Shown: positions 1-5,860, counted from the first letter of the stretch. The stretch is DNA of 5,860 bases from Chloroflexota bacterium (GCA_013153335.1 JAADEP010000021.1:1-5860); one strand, 5' to 3'. Notes: generated by a model from the sequence alone, not told the origin. Numbers and translations: made by a program.

Positions 1-347
1 GTACCCGCGACCGCGGTGTTGGTGAGCAGGATCTGCATCGCCAAGGTCGCTTGTTGGGCCCGGGTGTTCTGCGCGTTCCACCAATAAACCCCAAACCCGC
101 ACAAGCTCAACAGCAGCAAGAGCCCCAACGCGGTTGCGATCAGGAGGAAGGTGCGGTTCGTACCGCCCGCCTCCTCTTCTTCCTCCGGAGGCGGTTGGTC
201 TTCTTCCGTGGCAAAGAATTCGCCCTCGTCGACAGCCGTCTCGTCGACGAATCCAGCTTCTTCCTCGGGAGCGACCAGATCATCGCCTTGCGGTTCGCCG
301 CTGTCGAAGGCATCCATGTTATCGTCCCAAGGGAAGTCATCGGCCAT
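1..347 (-). CDS. Acidic single-pass membrane protein, C-terminus outside window
   Basis: I do not recognise the family. The visible 115 residues begin MADDFPWDDNMDAFDS and stay open to the window edge, so the C-terminal part is missing. Residues 1-62 are strongly acidic (runs of D and E, ending in a PPPEEEEE stretch) with almost no basic residues, and are probably disordered. Residues about 66-90 (TFLLIATALG to GVYWW) form one clear membrane helix. What follows (NAQNTRAQQATLAMQ) is polar and may be helical. The ATG at 347 is chosen because a strong ribosome binding site, AGGAGG at 354-359, lies six bases upstream. The Met at residue 11 has no such site. No signal-peptide cleavage site is evident, so the acidic part is probably cytoplasmic and the missing part extracytoplasmic. 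That topology is inference. The gene follows the four-gene operon in the same direction but has its own promoter. Its acidic leader with a PWDD motif recalls the PWEE motifs of the large membrane protein at 4007-5860. Confidence 0.85.
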   Translation of the reverse strand, partial: MADDFPWDDNMDAFDSGEPQGDDLVAPEEEAGFVDETAVDEGEFFATEEDQPPPEEEEEAGGTNRTFLLIATALGLLLLLSLCGFGVYWWNAQNTRAQQATLAMQILLTNTAVAG

Positions 348-353
348 GCCCCA

Positions 354-359
354 CCTCCT
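354..359 (-). promoter_or_regulatory. Ribosome binding site of the acidic membrane protein
   Basis: On the minus strand AGGAGG is followed by TGGGGC and then the ATG at 347. The match to the anti-Shine-Dalgarno sequence is near perfect and the spacing is ideal. This fixes the start of a gene that is cut by the window edge. Confidence 0.8.
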
Positions 360-362
360 AGC

Positions 363-378
363 GCGGCTCAAGGGCCGC
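363..378 (-). promoter_or_regulatory. Small GC hairpin in the leader just upstream of the ribosome binding site
   Basis: The minus strand reads GCGGC, loop CCTTGA, GCCGC: a perfect five-base-pair stem. It lies between the predicted transcription start (about 383) and the AGGAGG of the acidic membrane protein, only three bases from that site. It has no T-run after it, so it is not a standard terminator. It could affect translation or message stability, or be chance in GC-rich DNA. Confidence 0.35.
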
Positions 379-382
379 AGGA

Positions 383-417
383 TTTTGGCATTTTATCGCA
401 TGACGCGCCTTTTGGCA
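383..417 (-). repeat. Pair of TGCCAAAA direct repeats flanking the promoter core
   Basis: The octamer TGCCAAAA occurs at 417-410 and again at 390-383, 27 bases apart. The first overlaps the -35 box and the second overlaps the end of the -10 box and the likely transcription start. Each is preceded by ATGCG at a slightly different distance. The placement would suit a regulator site, but eight bases twice may be coincidence. Confidence 0.3.
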
Positions 418-418
418 A
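390..418 (-). promoter_or_regulatory. Sigma-70-type promoter for the acidic membrane protein
   Basis: On the minus strand TTGCCA (418-413) matches the -35 consensus at four of six bases. After exactly 17 bases comes TAAAAT (395-390), which matches the -10 consensus at five of six. This is the most AT-rich stretch of the gap between two genes and lies wholly downstream of the previous stop codon. The predicted transcript starts near 383 with a leader of about 36 bases. It indicates that the leftmost gene can be expressed separately from the operon before it. I see no clear terminator for that operon, so read-through is also possible. Confidence 0.6.
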
Positions 419-427
419 CGCATGCGC

Positions 428-1525
428 TTACTCGCTCTCACGAACGATCTCCAAATTCGCCAAGGGAAAGAACACATGCTCGCCAGAACGCAGGCGTACG
501 TCCACGCCAAAGGCCTGGATGCCGTTGGGCAACCGGTTCCAATAGGGCTGCAACGAAAGGACCGTGCCGGTTTCGCCTTGGTACGGCGCGCGCAACAATC
601 GCACGGTCAACCCCGGGCGCAAGGCCTCGGCCGGCGCGGCGGGTACGGGCTGCCCGGACGGCGGGGTGTCCATCAACAGCGCGGGACGCGTAGCCAGGGT
701 GCGATCCCACGGTTCGGCCAACACCGTGACTGTGCCCGTGCGCTCCCGAAGCAAGGCTAAGGCTCGGGGGTTCAAGCCCGCGTCGCCAAAGCCATCCAGA
801 CTCAACACCGGGTAGGGTACGCTTTGGGCTGCCGATACGCACGTCGCGTCCATCGTGCCCAGGACCAGGCCTTGCACGCCCAAATCTGTGAGCCGCGGCA
901 GCAGGTCAGGCTGGTTGCACCATCCCGTGACCAGAACTTGGCCTCGTATCTCAACGTCGAGGTTTTCTTCCTGGAGGAGGTCGCGAGGTTGGCGGGCCAA
1001 AACGCGCAAGTCGCCCGCGGCAATACGGCCATTGCCCCAAACGCCTTCCACATAAAGGCCTTCGGTAGCGATGGTCACGCCCCACGGTTCGAACAAGTCG
1101 GAAACCACGCCGTTAAAACCCGCCCAAAGGTCGAACCACTCCACGCGCGTCAGCAAAATCAGCACGCCCTGACCGTCTAAGCGCAACACGCGTCCCCGCA
1201 CCGGGGAATACACCCGGCGACGGAACAGCCCGCGCCGCACCTCAGCCAGCAGGGCGCCCTTTTCCACCCGGTCGCGGGGCTTGACTTTGAGCGCTTTGCG
1301 GATGGCCCGTACATCCGACAAGCCCAACAACCGACGCAAGTCCAACAAATGGACCCGATAGCGCGCTTGGGTCCGGGCCACGATGGTGTCATACGTCACC
1401 GGCTGATCTTGCGTCACCCGAATATACCCGGGCCGCGGTAGCCGGCGCGGGCGATACACCGACCCCAAGGCCAAGGCATTGACAGCTGGGACGAACCAAT
1501 CGGTCAAGACGTTCTCCTCGGCCAC
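428..1525 (-). CDS. Uncharacterised protein with barrel-sandwich (lipoyl-like) segment and C-terminal KOW-like domain
   Basis: The protein has 365 residues and starts MAEENVLTDWFVPAVNALAL. I chose the GTG at 1525: AGGAGG at 1532-1537 lies six bases upstream, and an earlier in-frame start at 1672 would overlap the MutL-like gene by 137 bases with implausible composition. Residues about 81-124 (VKPRDRVEKGALLAEV, then VYSPVRGRVLRLDGQGVLIL) have the pattern of a barrel-sandwich hybrid, as in lipoyl, biotinyl and RnfC N-terminal domains. No modifiable lysine stands at the turn. A middle region holds GVWGNGRIAAGDLRVL (162-177), GLVLGTMDATC (219-229) and EPWDRTLATRP (271-281). I recall these as conserved in Anaerolineae homologues. 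Residues about 302-361 look like a KOW or SH3-like barrel (LRPGLTVRLLRAPYQGETGTV, broken by a proline-rich segment from the middle region; ending FFPLANLEIV). There are no membrane helices or signal peptide, so it is probably cytoplasmic. Ten bases separate it from the MutL-like gene, implying translational coupling and a shared task. Function unknown. Confidence 0.85.
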   Translation of the reverse strand: MAEENVLTDWFVPAVNALALGSVYRPRRLPRPGYIRVTQDQPVTYDTIVARTQARYRVHLLDLRRLLGLSDVRAIRKALKVKPRDRVEKGALLAEVRRGLFRRRVYSPVRGRVLRLDGQGVLILLTRVEWFDLWAGFNGVVSDLFEPWGVTIATEGLYVEGVWGNGRIAAGDLRVLARQPRDLLQEENLDVEIRGQVLVTGWCNQPDLLPRLTDLGVQGLVLGTMDATCVSAAQSVPYPVLSLDGFGDAGLNPRALALLRERTGTVTVLAEPWDRTLATRPALLMDTPPSGQPVPAAPAEALRPGLTVRLLRAPYQGETGTVLSLQPYWNRLPNGIQAFGVDVRLRSGEHVFFPLANLEIVRESE

Positions 1526-1531
1526 AAGCGC

Positions 1532-1537
1532 CCTCCT
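1532..1537 (-). promoter_or_regulatory. Ribosome binding site overlapping the MutL-like stop codon
   Basis: The minus strand reads TAGGAGGGCGCTTGTG. The TAG ends the MutL-like gene, and its last two bases are the first two of AGGAGG. Six bases later comes the GTG start of the next gene. This decides the start at 1525 and suggests coupled translation of the two genes. Confidence 0.8.
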
Positions 1538-3275
1538 ATGCCAAGGTCGCGGGGAGCATCGCGAGCCAGCGGGCTTTTTCTGCCAGGGCCTCGTGGGGCA
1601 AGGGGCGCCCTCGGTTGTCGATGATGACCCCCATGAGCGCGCCGGGCACCTGCACCTCAAAAGCTTCGCCATACCCCGCGCCCAAATCCACGCGGCGATG
1701 GGGGATGAGGCTCAACGAGCCCATGCGGCCCGGTGCCAGGGGCAGGCGTTGGATAAGCCCGGGCTGCAAGGTCAAGCTGATGCTTTCGCCGTTGGAATAG
1801 GTGAGGGTCAGCTCGCCCAGCGAGCCTGGCGCGCCACGGCGCCCAGCACGCCAGCGCGGGGAAATGACCACGGCCAACGGCGCCAGGTGCACCGAGCCCA
1901 TGAGGTGCACCGCGGCGTATTGGTTGACCTCGGCCAGGACGCCCAGGCTGGGCACCACCCCCGCGAGGTCCACCAGAAGCACGGTGATGCCCCGCGGCTG
2001 GAGCCCGTTGAGCGCGGTCAAAAGCGCGCGGCCCGGGCTCGGCGCGCCGCGGAACACGCTTCCGCTCACCAGGGCGAAGTCGAGCGCGGGGGTGCGCGTT
2101 TCATCCAGCTCTCGAAGCACCTGGCCCATCAAGGCTTCGGCCACGGCTTCTTCAAGATGCAGCTCTTCCTCACTCATGGGCAGGGTATCGGGATAGAGGC
2201 GCTTCTGATACAGGAAGTTGCGCACCTGCGCCTCGTCGAGGTGACTGTGATAGCTGACCTCTTCCCAAAATGCGGGTTGGTCCAACCAGGCCGCGAGCCC
2301 TTCGCCCAAGCCCCAGGGGAAGACCCGCCCCTGGGTGTCGTCGGCCCGCGGCCCGTAGCGCACGTAAGTGTAACGCGAGCCTACGTCCAGCGCGAGACCC
2401 GAGCCCTGGCCCGCGTAGACCGCGTGCAGAATCCGCGCGGCGCGTCGAAACGCCTCTGCGGTAAAGGTCAAGCGCCCTTGGGCCTGCTCGTACACCGTAT
2501 CCAGGCCAGGATAGCGCTCGACCCACCATTGGCGTACGATGCCCCAATAAGCCCGCCGCGCGGGGCCCAAACGCTCTTCAGTGAGCTTGGGCCGCACGTT
2601 GTCCGCGATGCGGATCTCGAAGTGTTGCCCAAGCAGGCGTTCAATCTTGGGCGCGACGTTCGCGTTGCCCGCGTACAAAATCCACGGGCGTTGAGCCAGC
2701 GGCCAAAATTGCGCCGCGCGCTGTAGCAAATACGCGAAATCGAGCAACACGCTCTCCGCGCCTTGGTCCGTGCCGCCGGCCAGAGCCACCACGTCCGGAA
2801 AAGCCTCGACCAGACGGGTCAAGCGCGTTTCAGGGTCCATCGCGTCCACGGCAGAGAACTTGGCGACCACGTGGGAGTAGGTGCCCGCGACCACGCGTTC
2901 CAAGCTGGCCAGCGACAGCGTCGGCAGCACGCCCATGAGCACCGCGCGCACGGGCGCACCAAACGAGGCCATCGCGAACACCTGATCCGGGGCCTGGGGA
3001 TTGGTGCCTACACTCAGCAGGCCTTCCTCATCCAAAAGATGGAACCCCACCAACGACTCTAAATGTTCAATCGCACGACGGGCCCCTTCCCACACATCCC
3101 CAACCGGACGGCCAAAGCGCGGGTTGCCCAGGGGCGCAAACGCGGTTGTGTTGCTGTGCCCCAAGGCGACCAATCGATACATGCCATCGGCCACGTCGAA
3201 CAAATAAGCCCGCGTGTGCGTCGCGCCGATGTCGAGGGTGAGATAGGTTTCCGTTTGAACAACCGAAGCGCGCAT
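1536..3275 (-). CDS. Glutamate mutase L (MutL/GlmL)-like ATPase
   Basis: The protein has 579 residues and belongs, by motif, to the MutL/GlmL family of the actin/Hsp70/sugar-kinase ATPase fold. Known members accompany coenzyme-B12-dependent glutamate mutase, probably in repair or assembly. Visible motifs: phosphate-1 DIGATHTRAYLFD (15-27); LAGGTDQGAES (165-175), close to the family's AGGTDGG; YAGNANVAPKIERLLG (201-216); NVRPKLTEERLGPAR (226-240); a second phosphate-type motif LDVGSRYTYVRYG (296-308), weaker than the usual DVGGATTD; FLYQKRLYPDTLP (354-366); SGSVFRGAPSPG (404-415); and GVVPSLGVLAEVN (439-451). About 110 further residues (470-579) form a beta-rich domain ending PGALMGVIIDNRGRPLP, making it longer than typical MutL of about 460. 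The ATG at 3275 has GAGG six bases upstream. A TTG at 3287 is an unlikely alternative. It starts 22 bases after the small membrane protein. No mutase subunit is in view, so the role in B12 metabolism is doubtful. Confidence 0.88.
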   Translation of the reverse strand: MRASVVQTETYLTLDIGATHTRAYLFDVADGMYRLVALGHSNTTAFAPLGNPRFGRPVGDVWEGARRAIEHLESLVGFHLLDEEGLLSVGTNPQAPDQVFAMASFGAPVRAVLMGVLPTLSLASLERVVAGTYSHVVAKFSAVDAMDPETRLTRLVEAFPDVVALAGGTDQGAESVLLDFAYLLQRAAQFWPLAQRPWILYAGNANVAPKIERLLGQHFEIRIADNVRPKLTEERLGPARRAYWGIVRQWWVERYPGLDTVYEQAQGRLTFTAEAFRRAARILHAVYAGQGSGLALDVGSRYTYVRYGPRADDTQGRVFPWGLGEGLAAWLDQPAFWEEVSYHSHLDEAQVRNFLYQKRLYPDTLPMSEEELHLEEAVAEALMGQVLRELDETRTPALDFALVSGSVFRGAPSPGRALLTALNGLQPRGITVLLVDLAGVVPSLGVLAEVNQYAAVHLMGSVHLAPLAVVISPRWRAGRRGAPGSLGELTLTYSNGESISLTLQPGLIQRLPLAPGRMGSLSLIPHRRVDLGAGYGEAFEVQVPGALMGVIIDNRGRPLPHEALAEKARWLAMLPATLA

Positions 3276-3297
3276 AACTTGCCTCAACGCCGCAAGG

Positions 3298-3945
3298 TTA
3301 GCCTATAGGGAGCACCGTTCGCAACACATCCCACAAAAACCGAACGCGGTCGGCCAGGGCCCAAAGGGCGCTGCGATAGAAGCCGACGAAGAGCGCGGCC
3401 AAAGCCAATCCCAAAAAGAACTGCCCCACGCTGCGCAAACCCCGGTACGCCCGACGCAATCGAAGCGGCACTGGGGTGAAATGAAAGCTCGCCAATACCG
3501 AAACCGTAACCAACAAACTTACCAACGTGGCCAAAAGTCCGGCCCCGCCATCGCCAGGCGTGACCCGCCACGTAGCCCAGATCAGCGAAAAGAGCGTGCC
3601 CTGAACCGTGCCAGCCAACAGAACCGCGACCGCGACGCCCACGAAAAAGGACAGGGGGATCGCGGAGAGCCGACGGCCCCACGGCCCCCAAGGCTTCAAC
3701 CAAAGCAAGACCGCCAACAGCAAGCCGATACCCAATACCCCGCCTTGCCACGCGCGCAACAAGCCCATCAAAAAGACCTGACGCAAGACCAAGCCCACCA
3801 AAAAGCCCGAAGCCGCACCGATAAACACATACATGGCGCTATGGAACACCACGCGCGCGCCAAAGGCATAAGCAAAGACGGCCAAAACCATTAGCAACGC
3901 GATGCTTTGGCCAACCAAGGTGCTCATGGACAAACCTGCGTTCAT
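3298..3945 (-). CDS. Small polytopic membrane protein, about six helices
   Basis: This 215-residue protein is almost wholly hydrophobic. Probable membrane helices lie at residues 9-30, 34-56, 65-83, 93-120, 135-153 and 172-191. Basic loops such as LKPWGPWGRR (83-92) and LRLRRAYRGLRS (161-172) suggest cytoplasmic faces. A short polar loop TPGDGGAG (129-136) separates the fourth and fifth helices. No enzyme motif or transporter signature is visible, and I do not recognise a named family. The ATG at 3945 is preceded by GAGGGA at 3951-3956 with good spacing. A second ATG at residue 7 is possible but has a weaker site. It lies 61 bases after the large membrane protein and 22 before the MutL-like gene, so it is probably co-transcribed with both. 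It may form a membrane platform with the large protein, but that is inference from position only. Confidence 0.85.
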   Translation of the reverse strand: MNAGLSMSTLVGQSIALLMVLAVFAYAFGARVVFHSAMYVFIGAASGFLVGLVLRQVFLMGLLRAWQGGVLGIGLLLAVLLWLKPWGPWGRRLSAIPLSFFVGVAVAVLLAGTVQGTLFSLIWATWRVTPGDGGAGLLATLVSLLVTVSVLASFHFTPVPLRLRRAYRGLRSVGQFFLGLALAALFVGFYRSALWALADRVRFLWDVLRTVLPIG

Positions 3946-3969
3946 GCCGTTCCCTCACTTGGGTACGTT

Positions 3970-4000
3970 CCCGCGGAAGCCTGAGGAACCGAGCCGCGGG
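3970..4000 (-). repeat. Inverted repeat between the two membrane protein genes
   Basis: CCCGCGG at 3970-3976 and CCGCGGG at 3994-4000 are perfect complements, 17 bases apart, and one further base pair (3969 with 4001) extends the stem to eight. It lies just after the stop codon of the large membrane protein. In the transcript it would make a GC-only-plus-one hairpin, but no U-run follows, so it is not a classical terminator. It may stabilise the upstream message end or reduce expression of the downstream genes. Confidence 0.45.
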
Positions 4001-4006
4001 ATCCGT

Positions 4007-5860
4007 TCACGCGGCCGAAGTCGCGGCCTTTTCTTCACGGCGCTTTTTGCGACCCGACCACCAGCGGGCGCCCAGATACGCGAAGGCCATCAAGAGCATC
4101 CACCCCGTGCCCGCGAGCAGCATCGCTTGATACATGGACCAGGTCGACGCGACGGGCGTGCCCAAATGGTGCTGATACGCCAGACCGCCTTCGAACCCCA
4201 CAACCATGCCGCCCAACGTAGGCACAGCAGGTTGGTACGCGTAGGCGACCGGGACAGCTTGTGCGCTTATCCCCAAAACCAAGCGCGTGGATTCAGGCAG
4301 ATGGGGGACCACTTGTTCAAACCACAAGCGCAATGCCTCGGGGTTATCGGTCAACACCACCAACAAGGGCACTTGGTCCCAAGCTTGCACCGTGCGCCAC
4401 GCGGGCACATAGTCAAACGCGACGCCGGTGCCGGAGAGCTGCAGCGCGTACGGCAGCGCGTGGCCAAATTGGGCCAGGGCAATGGGCCCACCGGGCACAA
4501 ATCCGGCATCCCAAAACCGCAGGGTCGCAGGGGCCCAATCTTGGGCCATTTGCACCCCCCAAGGCATGGTGGAAGCCACGACCACGTGGCTGCCCTTTTG
4601 CGCGAGGTGCTGCAAGAGGGGCTGGGCGACTACGGCCATCTCCGCCTGGTTCAGCCATGAGACATCCGTCATCACCAACACTGGCGCCTCAGGGGGAAGG
4701 GCGTCTATGGTCTGCCAAGCTTGCACGGTCTCGGCCGGCGCGGGTGGGGCCATGGATGCGAGCCAAGGCGCCAAGAAGATCGCCATAGCCAAGAGCAGGG
4801 CAAAAGCCACAAAGCGCAGCAATCCCCGCGGGAGGTCCGCGCCCTCCCACGGTAGATCTGTCTGCCGGGGCTGCTCTTCCTCTTCGAGTAGCGCGCGCAG
4901 CCATTGGGCGCGTTCGGTTTGGCCGCGCGTCAGGCGCAACGTGAGGGGCGACCGCACCCGCACTTGCTTGGGCACCAGCGCGGGGTCCGGCGGCAGCAGG
5001 TCGGGCAACCCGGCCAAGGCGTCGATAATGGTCTCCCCGCGGGCAGCTTCTTCGCCGGCCTGGGGCCAAGGGGCTTGGGCCGAGCGAGGCCGCGCTTCGA
5101 CATCCGCGACCGCCTCTTCGGAAAGTCCTTCGACCGCGAGGGTGGCTGGCTCGCCCACCTCTTCGACGTCCGGGCCCTCTTCGAACAAAGCGTCGGGGTC
5201 AAAGACCAGGCCACTGGGTTCGGTCTCGTGCGGTGCGGGTTCTTCCCCCAACGGTGCGGCCACGGGCCCTTCAGGTTCGGGCACTACCTCGTCCGCGCCC
5301 TCGGGCTTGAGGGCCTGCAGCCACTCGGGGATATCCTCGCGCGGGGCTTCGGCCTCGGGCCCGATTGGCTGCGGAGCCGATACGGGCGCTTCGGACGTTT
5401 GGTCCGCAGGCGCTTCCGCAGCCTCATCGCCTTCGGGCCCTTCGAGGGTTTGGAACCACTCCGGGAGTTTGTCTGTGGCGAAAAGGTCGCTCTCCCGCTC
5501 AGGAGGAGCCCATGCTTCTTCGTCCGAGGCTTCGCGTTCCAGCGGGAGTTCGGACAACAGCGCGGACAAATCGTCATCGGCTCCAAGCTCGGCTTCAGCC
5601 TCGGGCACAGATTCCGGCTCAGCCTCAGGCGCCCCGGCCTCCTCTTCCCACGGCCAGGCCGGCGCTTCGGCTCCGAACTCAGCTTCGGCCTCGGGCACGG
5701 CTTCCGGTTCGGCCTCGGGCGCCCCGGCCTCCTCTTCCCACGGCCAGGCTGGCGCTTCGGCTCCGAACTCAGCTTCGGCCTCGGGCACAGATTCCGGCTC
5801 GGCCTCAGGCGCCCCGGCCTCTTCTTCCCACGGCCAGGCCGACGCTTCGGGCTCGAGCTC
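4007..5860 (-). CDS. Acidic repeat-bearing two-helix membrane protein, N-terminus outside window
   Basis: The frame is open to the window edge, so the true start is upstream. 617 residues are visible and are numbered here from the edge. Residues 1-92 are three copies of a 30-residue repeat (VPEAEAEFGAEAPAWPWEEE and on). Residues 93-345 are acidic and proline-rich, probably disordered, with two PEW(F/L)Q-L motifs (PEWFQTL 133-139, PEWLQAL 178-184). Before the first helix lies a more basic, possibly helical stretch (VRVRSPLTLRLTRGQTERAQ, about 300-319). Helix one is about 346-370. Residues 371-576 form a probable extracytoplasmic domain with alternating strands and helices (VLVMTDVSWL 394-403, HVVVAST 425-431, VPGGPIAL 455-462, PLLVVLTDNPEALRLW 498-513, LGGMVVGFEGGLAYQ 549-563). 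Helix two is about 577-597, followed by the basic tail WWSGRKKRREEK, which fits a cytoplasmic C-terminus. I recall similar uncharacterised Anaerolineae proteins, but no function. It is the first visible gene of the operon. Confidence 0.85.
   Translation of the reverse strand, partial: ELEPEASAWPWEEEAGAPEAEPESVPEAEAEFGAEAPAWPWEEEAGAPEAEPEAVPEAEAEFGAEAPAWPWEEEAGAPEAEPESVPEAEAELGADDDLSALLSELPLEREASDEEAWAPPERESDLFATDKLPEWFQTLEGPEGDEAAEAPADQTSEAPVSAPQPIGPEAEAPREDIPEWLQALKPEGADEVVPEPEGPVAAPLGEEPAPHETEPSGLVFDPDALFEEGPDVEEVGEPATLAVEGLSEEAVADVEARPRSAQAPWPQAGEEAARGETIIDALAGLPDLLPPDPALVPKQVRVRSPLTLRLTRGQTERAQWLRALLEEEEQPRQTDLPWEGADLPRGLLRFVAFALLLAMAIFLAPWLASMAPPAPAETVQAWQTIDALPPEAPVLVMTDVSWLNQAEMAVVAQPLLQHLAQKGSHVVVASTMPWGVQMAQDWAPATLRFWDAGFVPGGPIALAQFGHALPYALQLSGTGVAFDYVPAWRTVQAWDQVPLLVVLTDNPEALRLWFEQVVPHLPESTRLVLGISAQAVPVAYAYQPAVPTLGGMVVGFEGGLAYQHHLGTPVASTWSMYQAMLLAGTGWMLLMAFAYLGARWWSGRKKRREEKAATSAA
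5581..5860 (-). repeat. 90-bp tandem repeat coding for a 30-residue acidic repeat
   Basis: A 90-base unit recurs in direct orientation, for example 5641-5730 and 5731-5820, which differ at only five positions by my count. The copy at the window edge (5821-5860) is partial and more diverged, and 5581-5640 is a final partial copy. The period is a multiple of three and keeps the frame, so copies add or remove a 30-residue acidic unit containing WPWEEE. High DNA identity suggests recent duplication. The array may continue beyond the window. Confidence 0.9.

Noticed and set aside
363..378. Hairpin as intrinsic terminator of the operon
   Set aside because: It lies downstream of the predicted promoter, the stem is only five pairs, and no T-run follows.
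51..760. Several plus-strand open frames of 75 to 180 codons
   Set aside because: They overlap each other and run opposite the acidic membrane protein, its promoter and the KOW protein. Their composition is Arg/Pro/Ser-rich without motifs or ribosome binding sites.
1526..1672. N-terminal extension of the KOW protein to an in-frame start at 1672
   Set aside because: It would overlap the MutL-like C-terminus, has a Cys/Arg/Pro-rich out-of-frame look, and the GTG at 1525 has a near-perfect ribosome binding site.
1479..2726. Plus-strand open frame of 415 codons opposite the MutL-like gene
   Set aside because: It is antisense to a gene with clear family motifs. The product is rich in H, Q, R and A with no domain pattern, as expected for an antisense frame in GC-rich DNA.
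3276..3287. TTG start for the MutL-like protein at 3287
   Set aside because: The GAGG site lies inside this stretch and is correctly spaced for the ATG at 3275, so the four extra codons are unlikely.
3902..4788. Plus-strand open frames of 252 and 175 codons opposite the large membrane protein
   Set aside because: They are antisense to a domain with coherent strands, helices and membrane segments, cross its stop and the following gap, and show no recognisable fold.
5581..5860. CRISPR array
   Set aside because: The 90-bp units are contiguous without unique spacers and remain in frame within a coding region.

Overview
The window is GC-rich and almost entirely coding, and every gene I accept is on the minus strand, so transcription runs from right to left. 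Protein features resemble families I remember from Chloroflexota, especially Anaerolineae: an acidic protein with PEWLQ-type repeats, a MutL-like ATPase, and a barrel-sandwich plus KOW protein. I assign the organism to that group by inference. There is no rRNA, tRNA or marker gene here to confirm it.

Layout in order of transcription: (1) 5860-4007, a membrane protein cut at its N-terminus, with a very acidic, proline-rich leader containing 90-bp tandem repeats, two membrane helices and an extracytoplasmic domain of about 206 residues between them. (2) 3945-3298, a small protein with about six membrane helices. (3) 3275-1536, a glutamate mutase L (MutL/GlmL)-like ATPase of the actin/Hsp70/sugar-kinase fold, with an extra C-terminal domain. 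(4) 1525-428, a soluble protein with a lipoyl-like barrel-sandwich segment and a C-terminal KOW-like domain. Gaps are 61, 22 and 10 bases, so genes 1-4 look like one operon. The ribosome binding site of gene 4 overlaps the stop codon of gene 3. (5) After an 80-base gap holding a good sigma-70-type promoter (TTGCCA, 17 bases, TAAAAT), a separate transcript starts. It encodes an acidic protein with one membrane helix at 347-1, cut at its C-terminus by the window edge.

The main point of interest is that a MutL-family ATPase sits with two membrane proteins and a barrel-sandwich/KOW protein, with no mutase subunit in view. MutL is known as an accessory protein of coenzyme-B12-dependent glutamate mutase, but this arrangement suggests a different, membrane-associated role. 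I believe similar gene sets occur in other Anaerolineae. I know of no described function for them and propose none as established.

I saw no CRISPR array, insertion sequence, tRNA, rRNA or attachment site. There is no stretch over 300 bases without a gene.
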